From NCBI GenBank assembly GCA_030268105.1, contig BSDZ01000045.1, positions 242,956-306,955 of the forward strand: a stretch of 64,000 bases of DNA, written 5' to 3'. The translations under genes were made by a program, and so were the position numbers. Source of the stretch: Volvox africanus. Lineage: Eukaryota; Chlorophyta; Chlorophyceae; Chlamydomonadales; Volvocaceae. Positions within the stretch are counted from its first letter, which is position 1. Each line of letters starts with the position of its first letter. This document shows, piece by piece, positions 47,969 through 61,640 of this stretch. The notes under the pieces were generated by a model. The model was not told where the DNA came from and ran no database searches. It worked only from the letters and a program-made list of their open reading frames with translations.

Positions 47969-48659
47969 CAGTCATATATATGTGTGTGTCTCTCACCACC
48001 ACAGTCACATATAGTGTGCCTCGTCATAGTCACATAGTGTGCCCCCTCTGCCGTGCTCATACATACATTTTATACACACATGTCCACACCCTCCTCCGCC
48101 CTCTCCACATAAAATACACATATGCATATGCATAAAATAGGATATGTGTATGTGTGCACACATACAGGTTTATACACATCATATGCTATATATGCTTTTA
48201 TATATATTATGCTTGTGTGTCTGATGTCCTACACGTCACACGTCCTATGCCACACGCCCTCTCCTTCCCCTCCTTTTCTCCTCTTCTGCTCCTCTTCTGC
48301 CGCAGTGTGCGGCCCACGAACACACACCCGCAAACACACACACACACACACCCTCAACGAATACACTCTCACCCACACACATACACTCGTGCAGCCACCT
48401 AATATGCAGCCACCCATATTGCAACCCTAAAACGCTCCGCCTCCACAACAAAATCTTGTAGTATGCAACAATATATAACATATCAATGGGTCATATGTAG
48501 GCCATGCCGTTATCCATATGTTGTGTACACCTGCGCAGCCATATATGCATTTGTATATTATATTATATTCATATATATACATCTCAGCAGAAACAAAAGA
48601 GGGCTATATCATTACTTTAAACAGAGAAGGCACAGAAGCGGAAGAGCAAGCAAACCCTA
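46671..48659. other. Subtelomeric sequence with simple repeats, no gene
   Basis: Contents are simple or low-complexity: GCGGGG-type G runs at 47155-47200, CA/TA microsatellites at 47930-47970 and 48330-48350, and AT-rich TATATA stretches. At 47005-47035 GCGGGTTCGATCC resembles a tRNA B box, but no A box or matching acceptor is found. Confidence 0.5.
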
Positions 48660-48695
48660 AGCACTAGCACTAGCACTAGCACAAGCACTAGCACA
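48660..48695. repeat. Hexanucleotide CACTAG repeat
   Basis: About six AGCACT/AGCACA units directly precede the 31-bp array. Confidence 0.8.
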
Positions 48696-48732
48696 AAACA
48701 CATGACACATGGCACATGGCACAAGGGACAAC

Positions 48733-49610
48733 CCATGACCAACTGACAGCACCACAACCGACAGGATGACCAGCTGACAGCACCACAACCGACACAAGGA
48801 CTGACTGACAGCACCACAACCGACAGCATGACCAGCTGACAGCACCACAACCGACACAAGGACTGACTGACAGCACCACAACCGACAGGATGACCAACCG
48901 GCAGCACCACAACCGACAGGATGACCAACTGACAGCACCACAACCGACACAAGGTCTGACCGACAGCACCACAACCGACAGGATGACCAACTGACAGCAC
49001 CACAACCGACAGGATGACCGACCGACAGCACCACAACCGACAGGATGACCAACTGACAGCACCACAACCGAAGGGATGACCGACTGACAGCACCACAACC
49101 GACAGGATGACCAACCGGCAGCACCACAACCGACAGGATGACCAGCTGACAGCACCACAACCGACACAAGGACTGACTGACAGCACCACAACCGACAGCA
49201 TGACCAACTGACAGCACCACAACCAAAAGGATGACCAACCGGCAGCACCACAACCGACAGGATGACCAACCGGCAGCACCACAACCGACAGCATGACCAA
49301 CTGACAGCACCACAACCGACACAAGGACTGACTGACAGCACCACAACCGACAGGATGACCAGCTGACAGCACCACAACCGACACAAGGACTGACTGACAG
49401 CACCACAACCGACAGAAGGACAGACCGACAGCACCACAACCGACAGGATGACCAGCTGACAGCACCACAACCGACAGCATGACCAACTGACAGCACCACA
49501 ACCGACAGGATGACCAGCTGACAGCACCACAACCGACACAAGTACTGACTGACAGCACCACAACCGACAGGATGACCAGCCGACTGCATAATCGACCGAC
49601 AGCACCACAA
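48733..49610. repeat. 31-bp tandem array, about 28 units
   Basis: The core GACAGCACCACAACCGACA recurs every 31 bases. The variable part is GGATGACCAACT, GGATGACCAGCT, GCATGACCA or CAAGGACTGACT. Because 31 is not a multiple of 3 and the unit has no stop on the minus strand, all three minus frames stay open for 300 codons or more; these are not genes. Confidence 0.95.
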
Positions 49611-49668
49611 CACCTCAACAACACAACGACAACCACCTCCACCACCACGACCTCGCCCCTACTGCATC

Positions 49669-50040
49669 TCTCCCCCTCCCCCCATCCCTTGGTGTACCTA
49701 TGACACTGCGGAATGGGTCATGCGGCTCACATCCCCAAAGAAGACGACAAGCGGTGGTGCTTAGGGCTCATGTTATATAAATCTATACCCGCCGACTACC
49801 CCTGTTCCGTTCTGCTGTTTTCCCCCTTCTCACCTGGGCATGTGCTGCTGCGTCTCCCCTGTATTCCTACAAACAGCAAGGAAAGACAACACGAAGAACA
49901 AACACACGTTGATATACTTCCATGCCGGGGCACAAAACATATGTTCATGGTAATGCAATATCCCTAACAAGAACCCCCTCCATCACGTATCATATCACGA
50001 TTCATATCATTCCTGTACCCTAATCTCGAGCCGTCACTAC
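49669..50040. repeat. 1.3-kb module, partial diverged copy
   Basis: The stretch from CCTATGACACTGCGGAATGG through CACCTGGGCATGTGCTGCTG to ACCACACGTT-like words matches 57177-57560 with internal loss and many changes. It sits between the 31-bp and 16-bp arrays. Confidence 0.85.
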
Positions 50041-50056
50041 TAAACCAATACCACCA

Positions 50057-53000
50057 AGACCGACGGGGGCACAGACCGACGGGGGCACAGACCGACGGGG
50101 GCACAGACCGACGGGGGGACAGACCGACGGGGGGACAGACCGACGGGGGGACAGACCGACGGGGGGACAGACCGACGGGGGAACAGACCGACGGGGGAAC
50201 AGACCGACGGGGGAACAGACCGACGGGGGAACAGACCGACGGGGGAACAGACCGACGGGGGAACAGACCGACGGGGGAACAGACCGACGGGGGAACAGAC
50301 CGACGGGGGAACAGACCGACGGGGGAACAGACCGACGGGGGAACAGACCGACGGGGGAACAGACCGACGGGGGCACAGACCGACGGGGGCACAGACCGAC
50401 GGGGGCACAGACCGACGGGGGCACAGACCGACGGGGGCACAGACCGACGGGGGCACAGACCGACGGGGGCACAGACCGACGAGGGCACAGACCGACGGGG
50501 GCACAGACCGACGGGGGCACAGACCGACGGGGGCACAGACCGACGGGGGCACAGACCGACGGGGGCACAGACCGACGGGGGCACAGACCGACGGGGGCAC
50601 AGACCGACGGGGGCACAGACCGACGGGGGCACAGACCGACGGGGGCACAGACCGACGGGGGCACAGACCGACGGGGGCACAGACCGACGGGGGCACAGAC
50701 CGACGGGGGCACAGACCGACGGGGGCACAGACCGACGGGGGCACAGACCGACGGGGGCACAGACCGACGGGGGCACAGACCGACGGGGGCACAGACCGAC
50801 GGGGGCACAGACCGACGGGGGCACAGACCGACGGGGGCACAGACCGACGGGGGCACAGACCGACGGGGGCACAGACCGACGGGGGCACAGACCGACGGGG
50901 GCACAGACCGACGGGGGCACAGACCGACGGGGGCACAGACCGACGGGGGCACAGACCGACGGGGGCACAGACCGACGGGGGCACAGACCGACGGGGGCAC
51001 AGACCGACGGGGGCACAGACCGACGGGGGCACAGACCGACGGGGGCACAGACCGACGGGGGCACAGACCGACGGGGGCACAGACCGACGGGGGGACAGAC
51101 CAACTGGGGGACAGACCAACTGGGGGACAGACCAACTGGGGGACAGACCGACAGAGGGACAGACCGACAGAGGGACAGACCGACAGAGGGACAGACCAAC
51201 TGGGGGACAGACCAACTGGGGGACAGACCAACTGGGGGACAGACCAACTGGGGGACAGACCAACTGGGGGACAGACCAACTGGGGGACAGACCAACTGGG
51301 GGACAGACCAACTGGGGGACAGACCAACTGGGGGACAGACCAACTGGGGGACAGACCAACTGGGGGACAGACCAACTGGGGGACAGACCAACTGGGGGAC
51401 AGACCAACTGGGGGACAGACCAACTGGGGGACAGACCAACTGGGGGACAGACCAACTGGGGGACAGACCAACTGGGGGACAGACCAACTGGGGGACAGAC
51501 CAACTGGGGGACAGACCGACAGAGGGACAGACCGACAGAGGGACAGACCGACAGAGGGACAGACCGACAGAGGGACAGACCAACTGGGGGACAGACCAAC
51601 TGGGGGACAGACCAACTGGGGGACAGACCAACTGGGGGACAGACCAACTGGGGGACAGACCAACTGGGGGACAGACCAACTGGGGGACAGACCAACTGGG
51701 GGACAGACCAACTGGGGGACAGACCAACTGGGGGACAGACCAACTGGGGGACAGACCAACTGGGGGACAGACCAACTGGGGGACAGACCAACTGGGGGAC
51801 AGACCAACTGGGGGACAGACCAACTGGGGGACAGACCAACTGGGGGACAGACCAACTGGGGGACAGACCAACTGGGGGACAGACCAACTGGGGGACAGAC
51901 CAACTGGGGGACAGACCGACAGAGGGACAGACCGACAGGGGGACAGACCGACAGAGGGACAGACCGACAAAGGGACAGACCGACAGAGGGACAGACCAAC
52001 TGGGGGACAGACCAACTGGGGGACAGACCAACTGGGGGACAGACCAACTGGGGGACAGACCAACTGGGGGACAGACCAACTGGGGGACAGACCAACTGGG
52101 GGACAGACCAACTGGGGGACAGACCAACTGGGGGACAGACCAACTGGGGGACAGACCAACTGGGAGACAGACCAACTGGGGGACAGACCAACTGGGGGAC
52201 AGACCAACTGGGGGACAGACCAACTGGGGGACAGACCAACTGGGGGACAGACCAACTGGGGGACAGACCGACAGAGGGACAGACCAACTGGGGGACAGAC
52301 CGACAGAGGGACAGACCAACTGGGGGACAGACCAACTGGGGGACAGACCAACTGGGGGACAGACCAACTGGGGGACAGACCAACTGGGGGACAGACCAAC
52401 TGGGGGACAGACCGACTGGGGGACAGACCGACAGAGGGACAGACCGACAGAGGGACAGACCGACAGAGGGACAGACCGACAGAGGGACAGACCAACTGGG
52501 GGACAGACCAACTGGGGGACAGACCAACTGGGGGACAGACCAACTGGGGGACAGACCAACTGGGGGACAGACCAACTGGGGGACAGACCAACTGGGGGAC
52601 AGACCAACTGGGGGACAGACCAACTGGGGGACAGACCAACTGGGGGACAGACCAACTGGGGGACAGACCAACTGGGGGACAGACCAACTGGGGGACAGAC
52701 CAACTGGGGGACAGACCAACTGGGGGACAGACCAACTGGGGGACAGACCGACAGAGGGACAGACCGACAGAGGGACAGACCGACAGAGGGACAGACCAAC
52801 TGGGGGACAGACCAACTGGGGGACAGACCAACTGGGGGACAGACCAACTGGGGGACAGACCAACTGGGGGACAGAGCAACTGGGGGACAGACCAACTGGG
52901 GGACAGACCAACTGGGGGACAGACCAACTGGGGGACAGACCAACTGGGGGACAGACCAACTGGGGGACAGACCAACTGGGGGACAGACCAACTGGGGGAC

Positions 53001-56000
53001 AGACCAACTGGGGGACAGACCAACTGGGGGACAGACCAACTGGGGGACAGACCAACTGGGGGACAGACCAACTGGGGGACAGACCAACTGGGGGACAGAC
53101 CAACTGGGGGACAGACCAACTGGGGGACAGACCAACTGGGGGACAGACCAACTGGGGGACAGACCAACTGGGGGACAGACCAACTGGGGGACAGACCAAC
53201 TGGGGGACAGACCAACTGGGGGACAGACCAAAAGGGGGACAGACCAACTGGGGGACAGACCAACTGGGGGACAGACCAACTGGGGGACAGACCAACTGGG
53301 GGACAGACCAACTGGGGGACAGACCAACTGGGGGACAGACCAACTGGGGGACAGACCAACTGGGGGACAGACCAACTGGGGGACAGACCAACTGGGGGAC
53401 AGACCGACAGAGGGACAGACCGACAGAGGGACAGACCAACTGGGGGACAGACCAACTGGGGGACAGACCAACTGGGGGACAGACCAACTGGGGGACAGAC
53501 CAACTGGGGGACAGACCAACTGGGGGACAGACCGACTGGGGGACAGACCGACAGAGGGACAGACCGACAGAGGGACAGACCGACAGAGGGACAGACCGAC
53601 AGAGGGACAGACCAACAGAGGGACAGACCAACTGGGGGACAGACCAACTGGGGGACAGACCAACTGGGGGACAGACCAACTGGGGGACAGACCAACTGGG
53701 GGACAGACCAACTGGGGGACAGACCAACTGGGGGACAGACCAACTGGGGGACAGACCAACTGGGGGACAGACCGACAGAGGGACAGACCGACAGAGGGAC
53801 AGACCGACAGAGGGACAGACCGACAGAGGGACAGACCGACAGAGGGACAGACCGACAGAGGGACAGACCGACAGAGGGACAGACCGACAGAGGGACAGAC
53901 CAACTGGGGGACAGACCAACTGGGGGACAGACCAACTGGGGGACAGACCAACTGGGGGACAGACCAACTGGGGGACAGACCAACTGGGGGACAGACCGAC
54001 TGGGGGACAGACCGACAGAGGGACAGACCGACAGAGGGACAGACCGACAGAGGGACAGACCAACAGAGGGACAGACCAACTGGGGGACAGACCAACTGGG
54101 GGACAGACCAACTGGGGGACAGACCAACTGGGGGACAGACCAACTGGGGGACAGACCAACTGGGGGACAGACCAACTGGGGGACAGACCAACTGGGGGAC
54201 AGACCGACAGAGGGACAGACCGACAGAGGGACAGACCGACAGAGGGACAGACCGACAGAGGGACAGACCGACAGAGGGACAGACCGACAGAGGGACAGAC
54301 CGACAGAGGGACAGACCGACAGAGGGACAGACCGACAGAGGGACAGACCAACTGGGGGACAGACCAACTGGGGGACAGACCAACTGGGGGACAGACCAAC
54401 TGGGGGACAGACCAACTGGGGGACAGACCAACTGGGGGACAGACCAACTGGGGGACAGACCAACTGGGGGACAGACCAACTGGGGGACAGACCAACTGGG
54501 GGACAGACCAACTGGGGGACAGACCAACTGGGGGACAGACCAACTGGGGGACAGACCAACTGGGGGACAGACCAACTGGGGGACAGACCAACTGGGGGAC
54601 AGACCAACTGGGGGACAGACCAACTGGGGGACAGACCAACTGGGGGACAGACCAACTGGGGGACAGACCAACTGGGGGACAGACCAACTGGGGGACAGAC
54701 CAACTGGGGGACAGACCAACTGGGGGACAGACCAACTGGGGGACAGACCAACTGGGGGACAGACCGACAGAGGGACAGACCGACAGGGGGACAGACCGAC
54801 AGAGGGACAGACCGACAAAGGGACAGACCAACTGGGGGACAGACCAACTGGGGGACAGACCAACTGGGGGACAGACCAACTGGGGGACAGACCAACTGGG
54901 GGACAGACCAACTGGGGGACAGACCAACTGGGGGGACAGACCGACAGAGGGACAGACCGACAGGGGGACAGACCGACAGAGGGACAGACCGACAAAGGGA
55001 CAGACCGACAGAGGGACAGACCAACTGGGGGACAGACCAACTGGGGGACAGACCAACTGGGGGACAGACCAACTGGGGGACAGACCAACTGGGGGACAGA
55101 CCAACTGGGGGACAGACCAACTGGGGGACAGACCAAGTGGGGGACAGACCAACTGGGGGACAGACCAACTGGGGGACAGACCAACTGGGGGACAGACCAA
55201 CTGGGGGACAGACCAACTGGGGGACAGACCAACTGGGGGACAGACCGACAGAGGGACAGACCGACAAAGGGACAGACCAACTGGGGGACAGACCAACTGG
55301 GGGACAGACCAACTGGGGGACAGACCAACTGGGGGACAGACCGACAGAGGGACAGACCGACAGAGGGACAGACCGACAGAGGGACAGACCGACAAAGGGA
55401 CAGACCGACAAAGGGACAGACCGACAGAGGGACAGACCAACTGGGGGACAGACCAACTGGGGGACAGACCAACTGGGGGACAGACCAACTGGGGGACAGA
55501 CCGACAGAGGGACAGACCAACTGGGGGACAGACCAACTGGGGGACAGACCAACTGGGGGACAGACCAACTGGGGGACAGACCAACTGGGGGACAGACCAA
55601 CTGGGGGACAGACCGACTGGGGGACAGACCGACAGAGGGACAGACCGACAGAGGGACAGACCGACAGAGGGACAGACCAACAGAGGGACAGACCGACAGA
55701 GGGACAGACCGACAGGGGGACAGACCGACAGAGGGACAGACCGACAAAGGGACAGACCAACTGGGGGACAGACCAACTGGGGGACAGACCAACTGGGGGA
55801 CAGACCAACTGGGGGACAGACCGACAGAGGGACAGACCGACAGAGGGACAGACCGACAGAGGGACAGACCGACAGAGGGACAGACCGACAGAGGGACAGA
55901 CCGACAGAGGGACAGACCGACAGAGGGACAGACCAACTGGGGGACAGACCAACTGGGGGACAGACCAACTGGGGGACAGACCAACTGGGGGACAGACCAA

Positions 56001-56548
56001 CTGGGGGACAGACCAACTGGGGGACAGACCAACTGGGGGACAGACCAACTGGGGGACAGACCAAGTGGGGGACAGACCAAGTGGGGGACAGACCAACTGG
56101 GGGACAGACCAACTGGGGGACAGACCAACTGGGGGACAGACCAACTGGGGGACAGACCAACTGGGGGACAGACCAACTGGGGGACAGACCAACTGGGGGA
56201 CAGACCAACTGGGGGACAGACCAACTGGGGGACAGACCAACTGGGGGACAGACCAACTGGGGGACAGACCAACTGGGGGACAGACCAACTGGGGGACAGA
56301 CCAACTGGGGGACAGACCAACTGGGGGACAGACCAACTGGGGGACAGACCAACTGGGGGACAGACCAACTGGGGGACAGACCAACTGGGGGACAGACCAA
56401 CTGGGGGACAGACCAACTGGGGGACAGACCAACTGGGGGACAGACCAACTGGGGGACAGACCGACAGAGGGACAGACCGACAGAGGGACAGACCGACAGA
56501 GGGACAGACCGACATAGGGACAGACCGACAGAGGGACAGACCGACAGA
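50057..56548. repeat. 16-bp G-run tandem array, about 406 units
   Basis: The unit is (A/C/G)ACAGACCxACxxxGGGG. From 50057 to about 51094 the units end in CGACGGGGG with A, C or G next. From there on two types alternate in blocks: CAACTGGGGGACAGAC and CGACAGAGGGACAGAC. Phase is kept throughout except for one extra G near 54931. A four-unit pattern (CGACAGAGGG, CGACAGGGGG, CGACAGAGGG, CGACAAAGGG) recurs near 51915, 54765, 54945 and 55690, showing block duplication. Open frames of over 2,100 codons in all three minus frames result from the stop-free unit. Confidence 0.97.
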
Positions 56549-57200
56549 CCTCCCCCCTTCCCTTGTTCGTCTCCCTTCCCCGTCCAACTGTTCGTCTCCC
56601 TACCCCCCGTCCCCCTGTTCGTCTCCTTACCCTGTCCCCCTGTATGTCTCCCTCCCCCCAAGCCCCTCTTTCTGTTCGTCTCCCTACCCCCTCCCCCTGT
56701 TCGTCTCCTTACCCCGTCAACCTGTTCGTCTCCCTTCCCCCTCGCCCTGTTCGTCTCTCTCCCCCCTCCCCCTGTTCGTCTCCCTCCCCCCTCCCCCTGT
56801 GCGTCTCCCTTCCCCGTCCAACTGTTCGTCTCCCTTCCCCGTCCAACTGTTCGTCTCCCTTCCCCGTCCAACTGTTCGTCTCCCTCCCCCCTCCCCCTGT
56901 TCGTTTCCCTTCCCCCCTCCCCCTGATTGTCTCCCTCCTCCCTCCCCCTGTTCGTCTCCTTACCCCGTCCCCCTGTTCGTCTCTCTCCCCCCTCCCCCTG
57001 TTCGTCTCCCTACCCCCTCCCCCTGTTTGTCTCCCTACCCCCTCCCCTGTTCGTCTCCCTACCCTCTTCCATGTTCGTCTTCTTACCCCGTCCGCCTGTT
57101 CGTTTCCTTACCCTGTCCTCCTGATCGTCTCCCTACCCCCTATCCCTGATCGTCTCCTTCCCCCCTCCCCCCGTTCATCTCCCTCCCCCCTTCCCTTGGT
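56549..57200. repeat. Pyrimidine-rich tract of imperfect ~25-bp units
   Basis: CTGTTCGTCTCCCT plus CCCCCTCCCC recurs about 25 times with small changes in length and order. The complementary strand is G-rich (GGGGAGGGGG every ~25 nt). Confidence 0.9.
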
Positions 57201-58563
57201 GGACCTATGACACTGCGGAATGGGCCATGCGGCCCACATCCCCAAAGAAGACGACAAGAGGTGGTGCTGAGGGCTTCGGTCCACACTCCCCCCAACACCC
57301 CACACGCCCGTGTGCAAACCCCGCACTACGAGTAGCCCCTTGACATGCATATGTATTATGTACCTTGAAGTATTCCCGCAGATTACCCCCGTTCCAGTAT
57401 GTTGTCCCCCCCCCCCCTTTTCCTCACCTGGGCATGTGCTGCTGCGTCTCCCCTGTGTTCCTACAAACAGCATGGAAAGACAACACGAAGAACAAACACA
57501 CGTTGATATGCCTCCATGCCGGGGCACAAAGCACATCAACACGGTACGGCAATATCCCTTTCAACTTGAACAAATGACCCCTCCACCACCACACGTGTTT
57601 CATATCACTCCTGCAGCCTAATCCCGGTCCCTCACCCCCCCCCACACACACAGACCCGTCACCCCTTCGCCCGCCACCACCACCACCACCACAATGACGA
57701 CCACCACGTCGAAGAAGAAGACACAGGAGACGAAGACGACCACCACCACCACTGCGTCAGCCTCCCTGCGTCAGCCTCCCTGCGTCAGCCTCCCTGCGTC
57801 CATCCTCCGATCCCTCCACACACCCCACACGCCTACGTGCCACTCTCCCCTCCTCACCAGAAATCCCTTCAGGCGAGGCATCAGAGCTGTGGGCTGAAGC
57901 TGCAACCACAACAGCGTTGCTACGACGGACGGAGCGGTAAATATACTACTACCACCAGAAGCCCTTTCCAAGTTAAGCCCATGGCGGCTTAAATGAGGTG
58001 AATTCCTAAAGGAGCGAGCAGAGGAACAGGGTAGCAGCAGCCCCAAGGGAAACGCACAGAGATTTGTTCATTGGATAGATTATCATGCTATTGTCATCAT
58101 CATAATACTATTAGATCCTCTTTTTACATGCAGCCCGTATAGCTATGAGTCCCGCCGCCATTCTCAATCCCAGTGCGCCGCCACAACACAACGCCACCAC
58201 GTCGACCCAGTCCCTTCACGCATCACTACATCCACTGTGTCCCACTTTTACCTTGTCGACGCAGTGTAGAGACCGATTTCGCCGTCTCGTCAGAGACGTG
58301 ACGCCTCTGATGCTCTCCATGGCGACGCACCAATACACGAAGCTTTTCCTGCGGCGGCAATTTAGCATTCAACGATTTTGTTAACAATATATGAGTAAGA
58401 ATGAGGATGTCTAATGCTTGACTTACTTGTGGGTGGCACTTTGTTGCGGCGGCACAAAAGATGGCGGCGTGACAACAAAATCCTACAATTAGTGATAAAA
58501 TGTGTGCTATATACCATAACATAAATATCTGACAATTGCAGCGAATGTGCAAAAAGACTAGTA
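57201..58563. repeat. 1.3-kb subtelomeric module, copy 2, with 60-base leader
   Basis: The leader (57201-57263) matches 49694-49753 but is absent before copy 1. The remainder is nearly identical to 45303-46613. Right after 58563 the sequence differs from that at copy 1, so the module edge is defined there. Confidence 0.93.
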
Positions 58564-58944
58564 AGAGAACTTCATGTGGGCCGCAATCGCGACAAGGTGT
58601 ACGGTATACGGCTAAACCCCGCCGTATACCCCGCCGTATACCCCGCCATGCCCCAACCCAGACCCGCACAAAAACGTGCCCACCAACACATATAATAACT
58701 TTTTCTTTTCTATTCCACGCCAGGCAAGTATTTTTCTTTTTATTTTTTATGTATGTTTTACCCTCTCCACACCCTGTACTCCTAACTATACCCCGCACAT
58801 GTCTTCCCCCATACCCCCTGCAGTACTCCCACCCCACCAACCCCCGCCCCACCGTACCACGCAGTCCCCTCCCCCGCCATAAGATAATCCCCGCAGTACT
58901 CCCTCCCCCGGGCCATCGGTAATACGCAAAGACAAACAACACAG
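58564..58944. other. Spacer with short CCCCGCCGTATA repeats and the inverted G-rich module
   Basis: GTATACCCCGCC recurs three times at 58605-58650. From about 58785 the complement of the G-rich module at 44340-44515 is present. No gene is seen. Confidence 0.55.
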
Positions 58945-61640
58945 GGCACGAACGTCACGTCACGTCACACAGCTCCACACACCACATACAACCCCACACA
59001 AGACACAGGGCACGAACCACACGACCCCGCACTACACACGACACGACCCTCCACACACCACATACGAAAACACACAAGAGACAGGGCACCAACCAAAAGG
59101 CCCCGCACCACACACGACACACAGCTCCACACACCACATACGAAAACACACACGACACAGGGCACGAACCACACAACCCCGCACCACACACGATACACAG
59201 CTCCACACACCACATACGAAAACACACACGACACAGGGCACGAATCGCACGACCCCGTACCACACACGACACGACACACAGCTCCACATACCGCATACGA
59301 CAACGCACACAACACAGGGCACGAACCACATGACCCCGTACCACACACGACAGGACACACAGCTCCACATACCGCATACGACAACGCACACAACACAGGG
59401 CACGAACCACATGACCCCGCACCACACACGACACACAGCTCCACACACCATATACGAAAACACACAAGACACAGGGCACGAACCACACGACCCCGCACCA
59501 CACACGATACACAGCTCCACACACCACATACGAAAACACACACGACACAGGGCACGAATCGCACGACCCCGTACCACACACGACACGACACACAGCTCCA
59601 CATACCGCATACGACAACGCACACAAGACAGGGCACGAACCACATGACCCCGCACCACACACGACACACAGCTCCACACACCACATACGAAAACACACAA
59701 GACACAGGGCACGAACCACACGACCCCGCACCACACACGATACACAGCTCCACACACCACATACGAAAACACACACGACACAGGGCACGAACCACACGAC
59801 CCCGCACCACACACGATACACAGCTCCACACACCACATACGAAAACACACACGACACAGGGCACGAATCGCACGACCCCGTACCACACACGACACGACAC
59901 ACAGCTCCACATACCGCATACGACAACGCACACAACACAGGGCACGAACCACATGACCCCGCACCACACACGACAGGACACACAGCTCCACATACCGCAT
60001 ACGACAACGCACACAACACAGGGCACGAACCACATGACCCCGCACCACACACGACACACAGCTCCACACACCACATACGAAAACACACAAGACACAGGGC
60101 ACGAACCACACGACCCCGTACCACACACGAAACACAGCTCCACATGCCGCATACGACCACGCACACAACATAGGGCACGAACCACCCGACCCCGCACCAC
60201 ACACGACACACAGCTCCACACACCACATACGAAAACACACACGACACAGGGCACGAACCACACGACCCCGTACCACACACGACATACAGCTCCACACACC
60301 ACATACGAAAACACACACGACACAGGGCACGAATCGCACGACCCCGTACCACACACGACACGACACACAGCTCCACATACCGCATACGACAACGCACACA
60401 ACACAGGGCACGAACCACATGACCCCGCACCACACACGACACACAGCTCCACACACCACATACGAAAACACACACGACACAGGGCACGAACCACACGACC
60501 CCGTACTTCACACGACATACAGCTCCACACACCACATACGAAAACACACACGACACAGGGCACGAATCGCACGACCCCGTACCACACACGAAACACAGCT
60601 CCACATGCCGCATACGACAACGCACACAACATAGGGCACGAACCACCCGACCCCGCACCACACACGACACACAGCTCCACACACCACATACGAAAACACA
60701 CACGACACAGGGCACGAACCACACGACCCCGTACTTCACACGACATACAGCTCCACACACCACATACGACAATGCACACGACACAGGGCACGAATCACAC
60801 AACCCCGTACGACACATGACACGACACACAGCTCCACATACTGCATACGACAACGCACACAACACAGGGCACGAACCACACGACCCCGCACCACACACGA
60901 CACACAGCTCCACACACCACATACGAAAACACACACGACACAGGGCACGAATCGCACGACCCCGTATCACACACGACACGACACACAGCTCCACACACCA
61001 CATACGAAAACACGCACGACACAGGGCACGAATCGCACGACCCCGTACCACACACGACACGACACACAGCTCCACACACCACATACGAAAACACACACGA
61101 CACAGGGCACGAATCGCACGACCCCGTACCACACACGACACACAGCTCCACATGCCGCATACGACAACGCACACAACAAGGGGCACGAACCACACGACCC
61201 CGCACCACACACGACACACAGCTCACACACCACATACGAAAACACACACGACACAGGGCACGAACCACACGACCCCGCAGCACACACAACCCACAGCTCA
61301 GCACACCAACAACGAAAACACACACGACACAGGGCACGAATCACACAACCCCGTACTTCACACGACATACAGCTCCGCACACCACATAGGAAACCACACA
61401 CGACACAGGGCACGAACCACAGGACCCCGCACAACAAACGTCACACAGCTCCACACACCTCATACAAAAACACACACGACACAGGGCACGAGCCACACAA
61501 CCCCGTACTTCACACGACACACAGCTCCGCACACCACATAGGAAAACACACACGACACAGGGCACGAATCAGACGACCCGGCACCACACACGACACACAG
61601 CTACACACACCACATATACAATCACACAGAACACATACCT
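58945..61640. repeat. 76/81-bp tandem array, about 34 units
   Basis: CACAGCTCCACA recurs at steps of 76 or 81 bases, the longer type carrying an extra CGACA- or CAGGA-like insert. Each unit contains ACACAGGGCACGAA. Several unit types come in recurring order (for example 59201/59282/59363/59439), so higher-order duplication is likely. Open frames up to about 750 codons on the minus strand are artefacts of the stop-free unit. Confidence 0.95.

Noticed and set aside
48617..49648. 300-343-codon Cys/Val/Ser-rich minus frames
   Set aside because: They are translations of the 31-bp repeat in all three frames.
49964..56871. Open frames of 2,130-2,283 codons on the minus strand, with Ser/Pro/Val/Cys-rich repeats
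   Set aside because: All three minus frames are open at once because the 16-bp unit has no stop codon in any minus frame. There is no splice signal or non-repeat domain.
55137..57149. 670-codon plus-strand frame across the 16-bp array and pyrimidine tract
   Set aside because: It is a by-product of two stop-free repeats; it has no start context and overlaps the antisense frames.
58955..61565. Frames up to 754 codons, Cys/Val-rich, resembling membrane or metallothionein-like proteins
   Set aside because: They are translations of the 76/81-bp satellite; several frames and both strands are open together.
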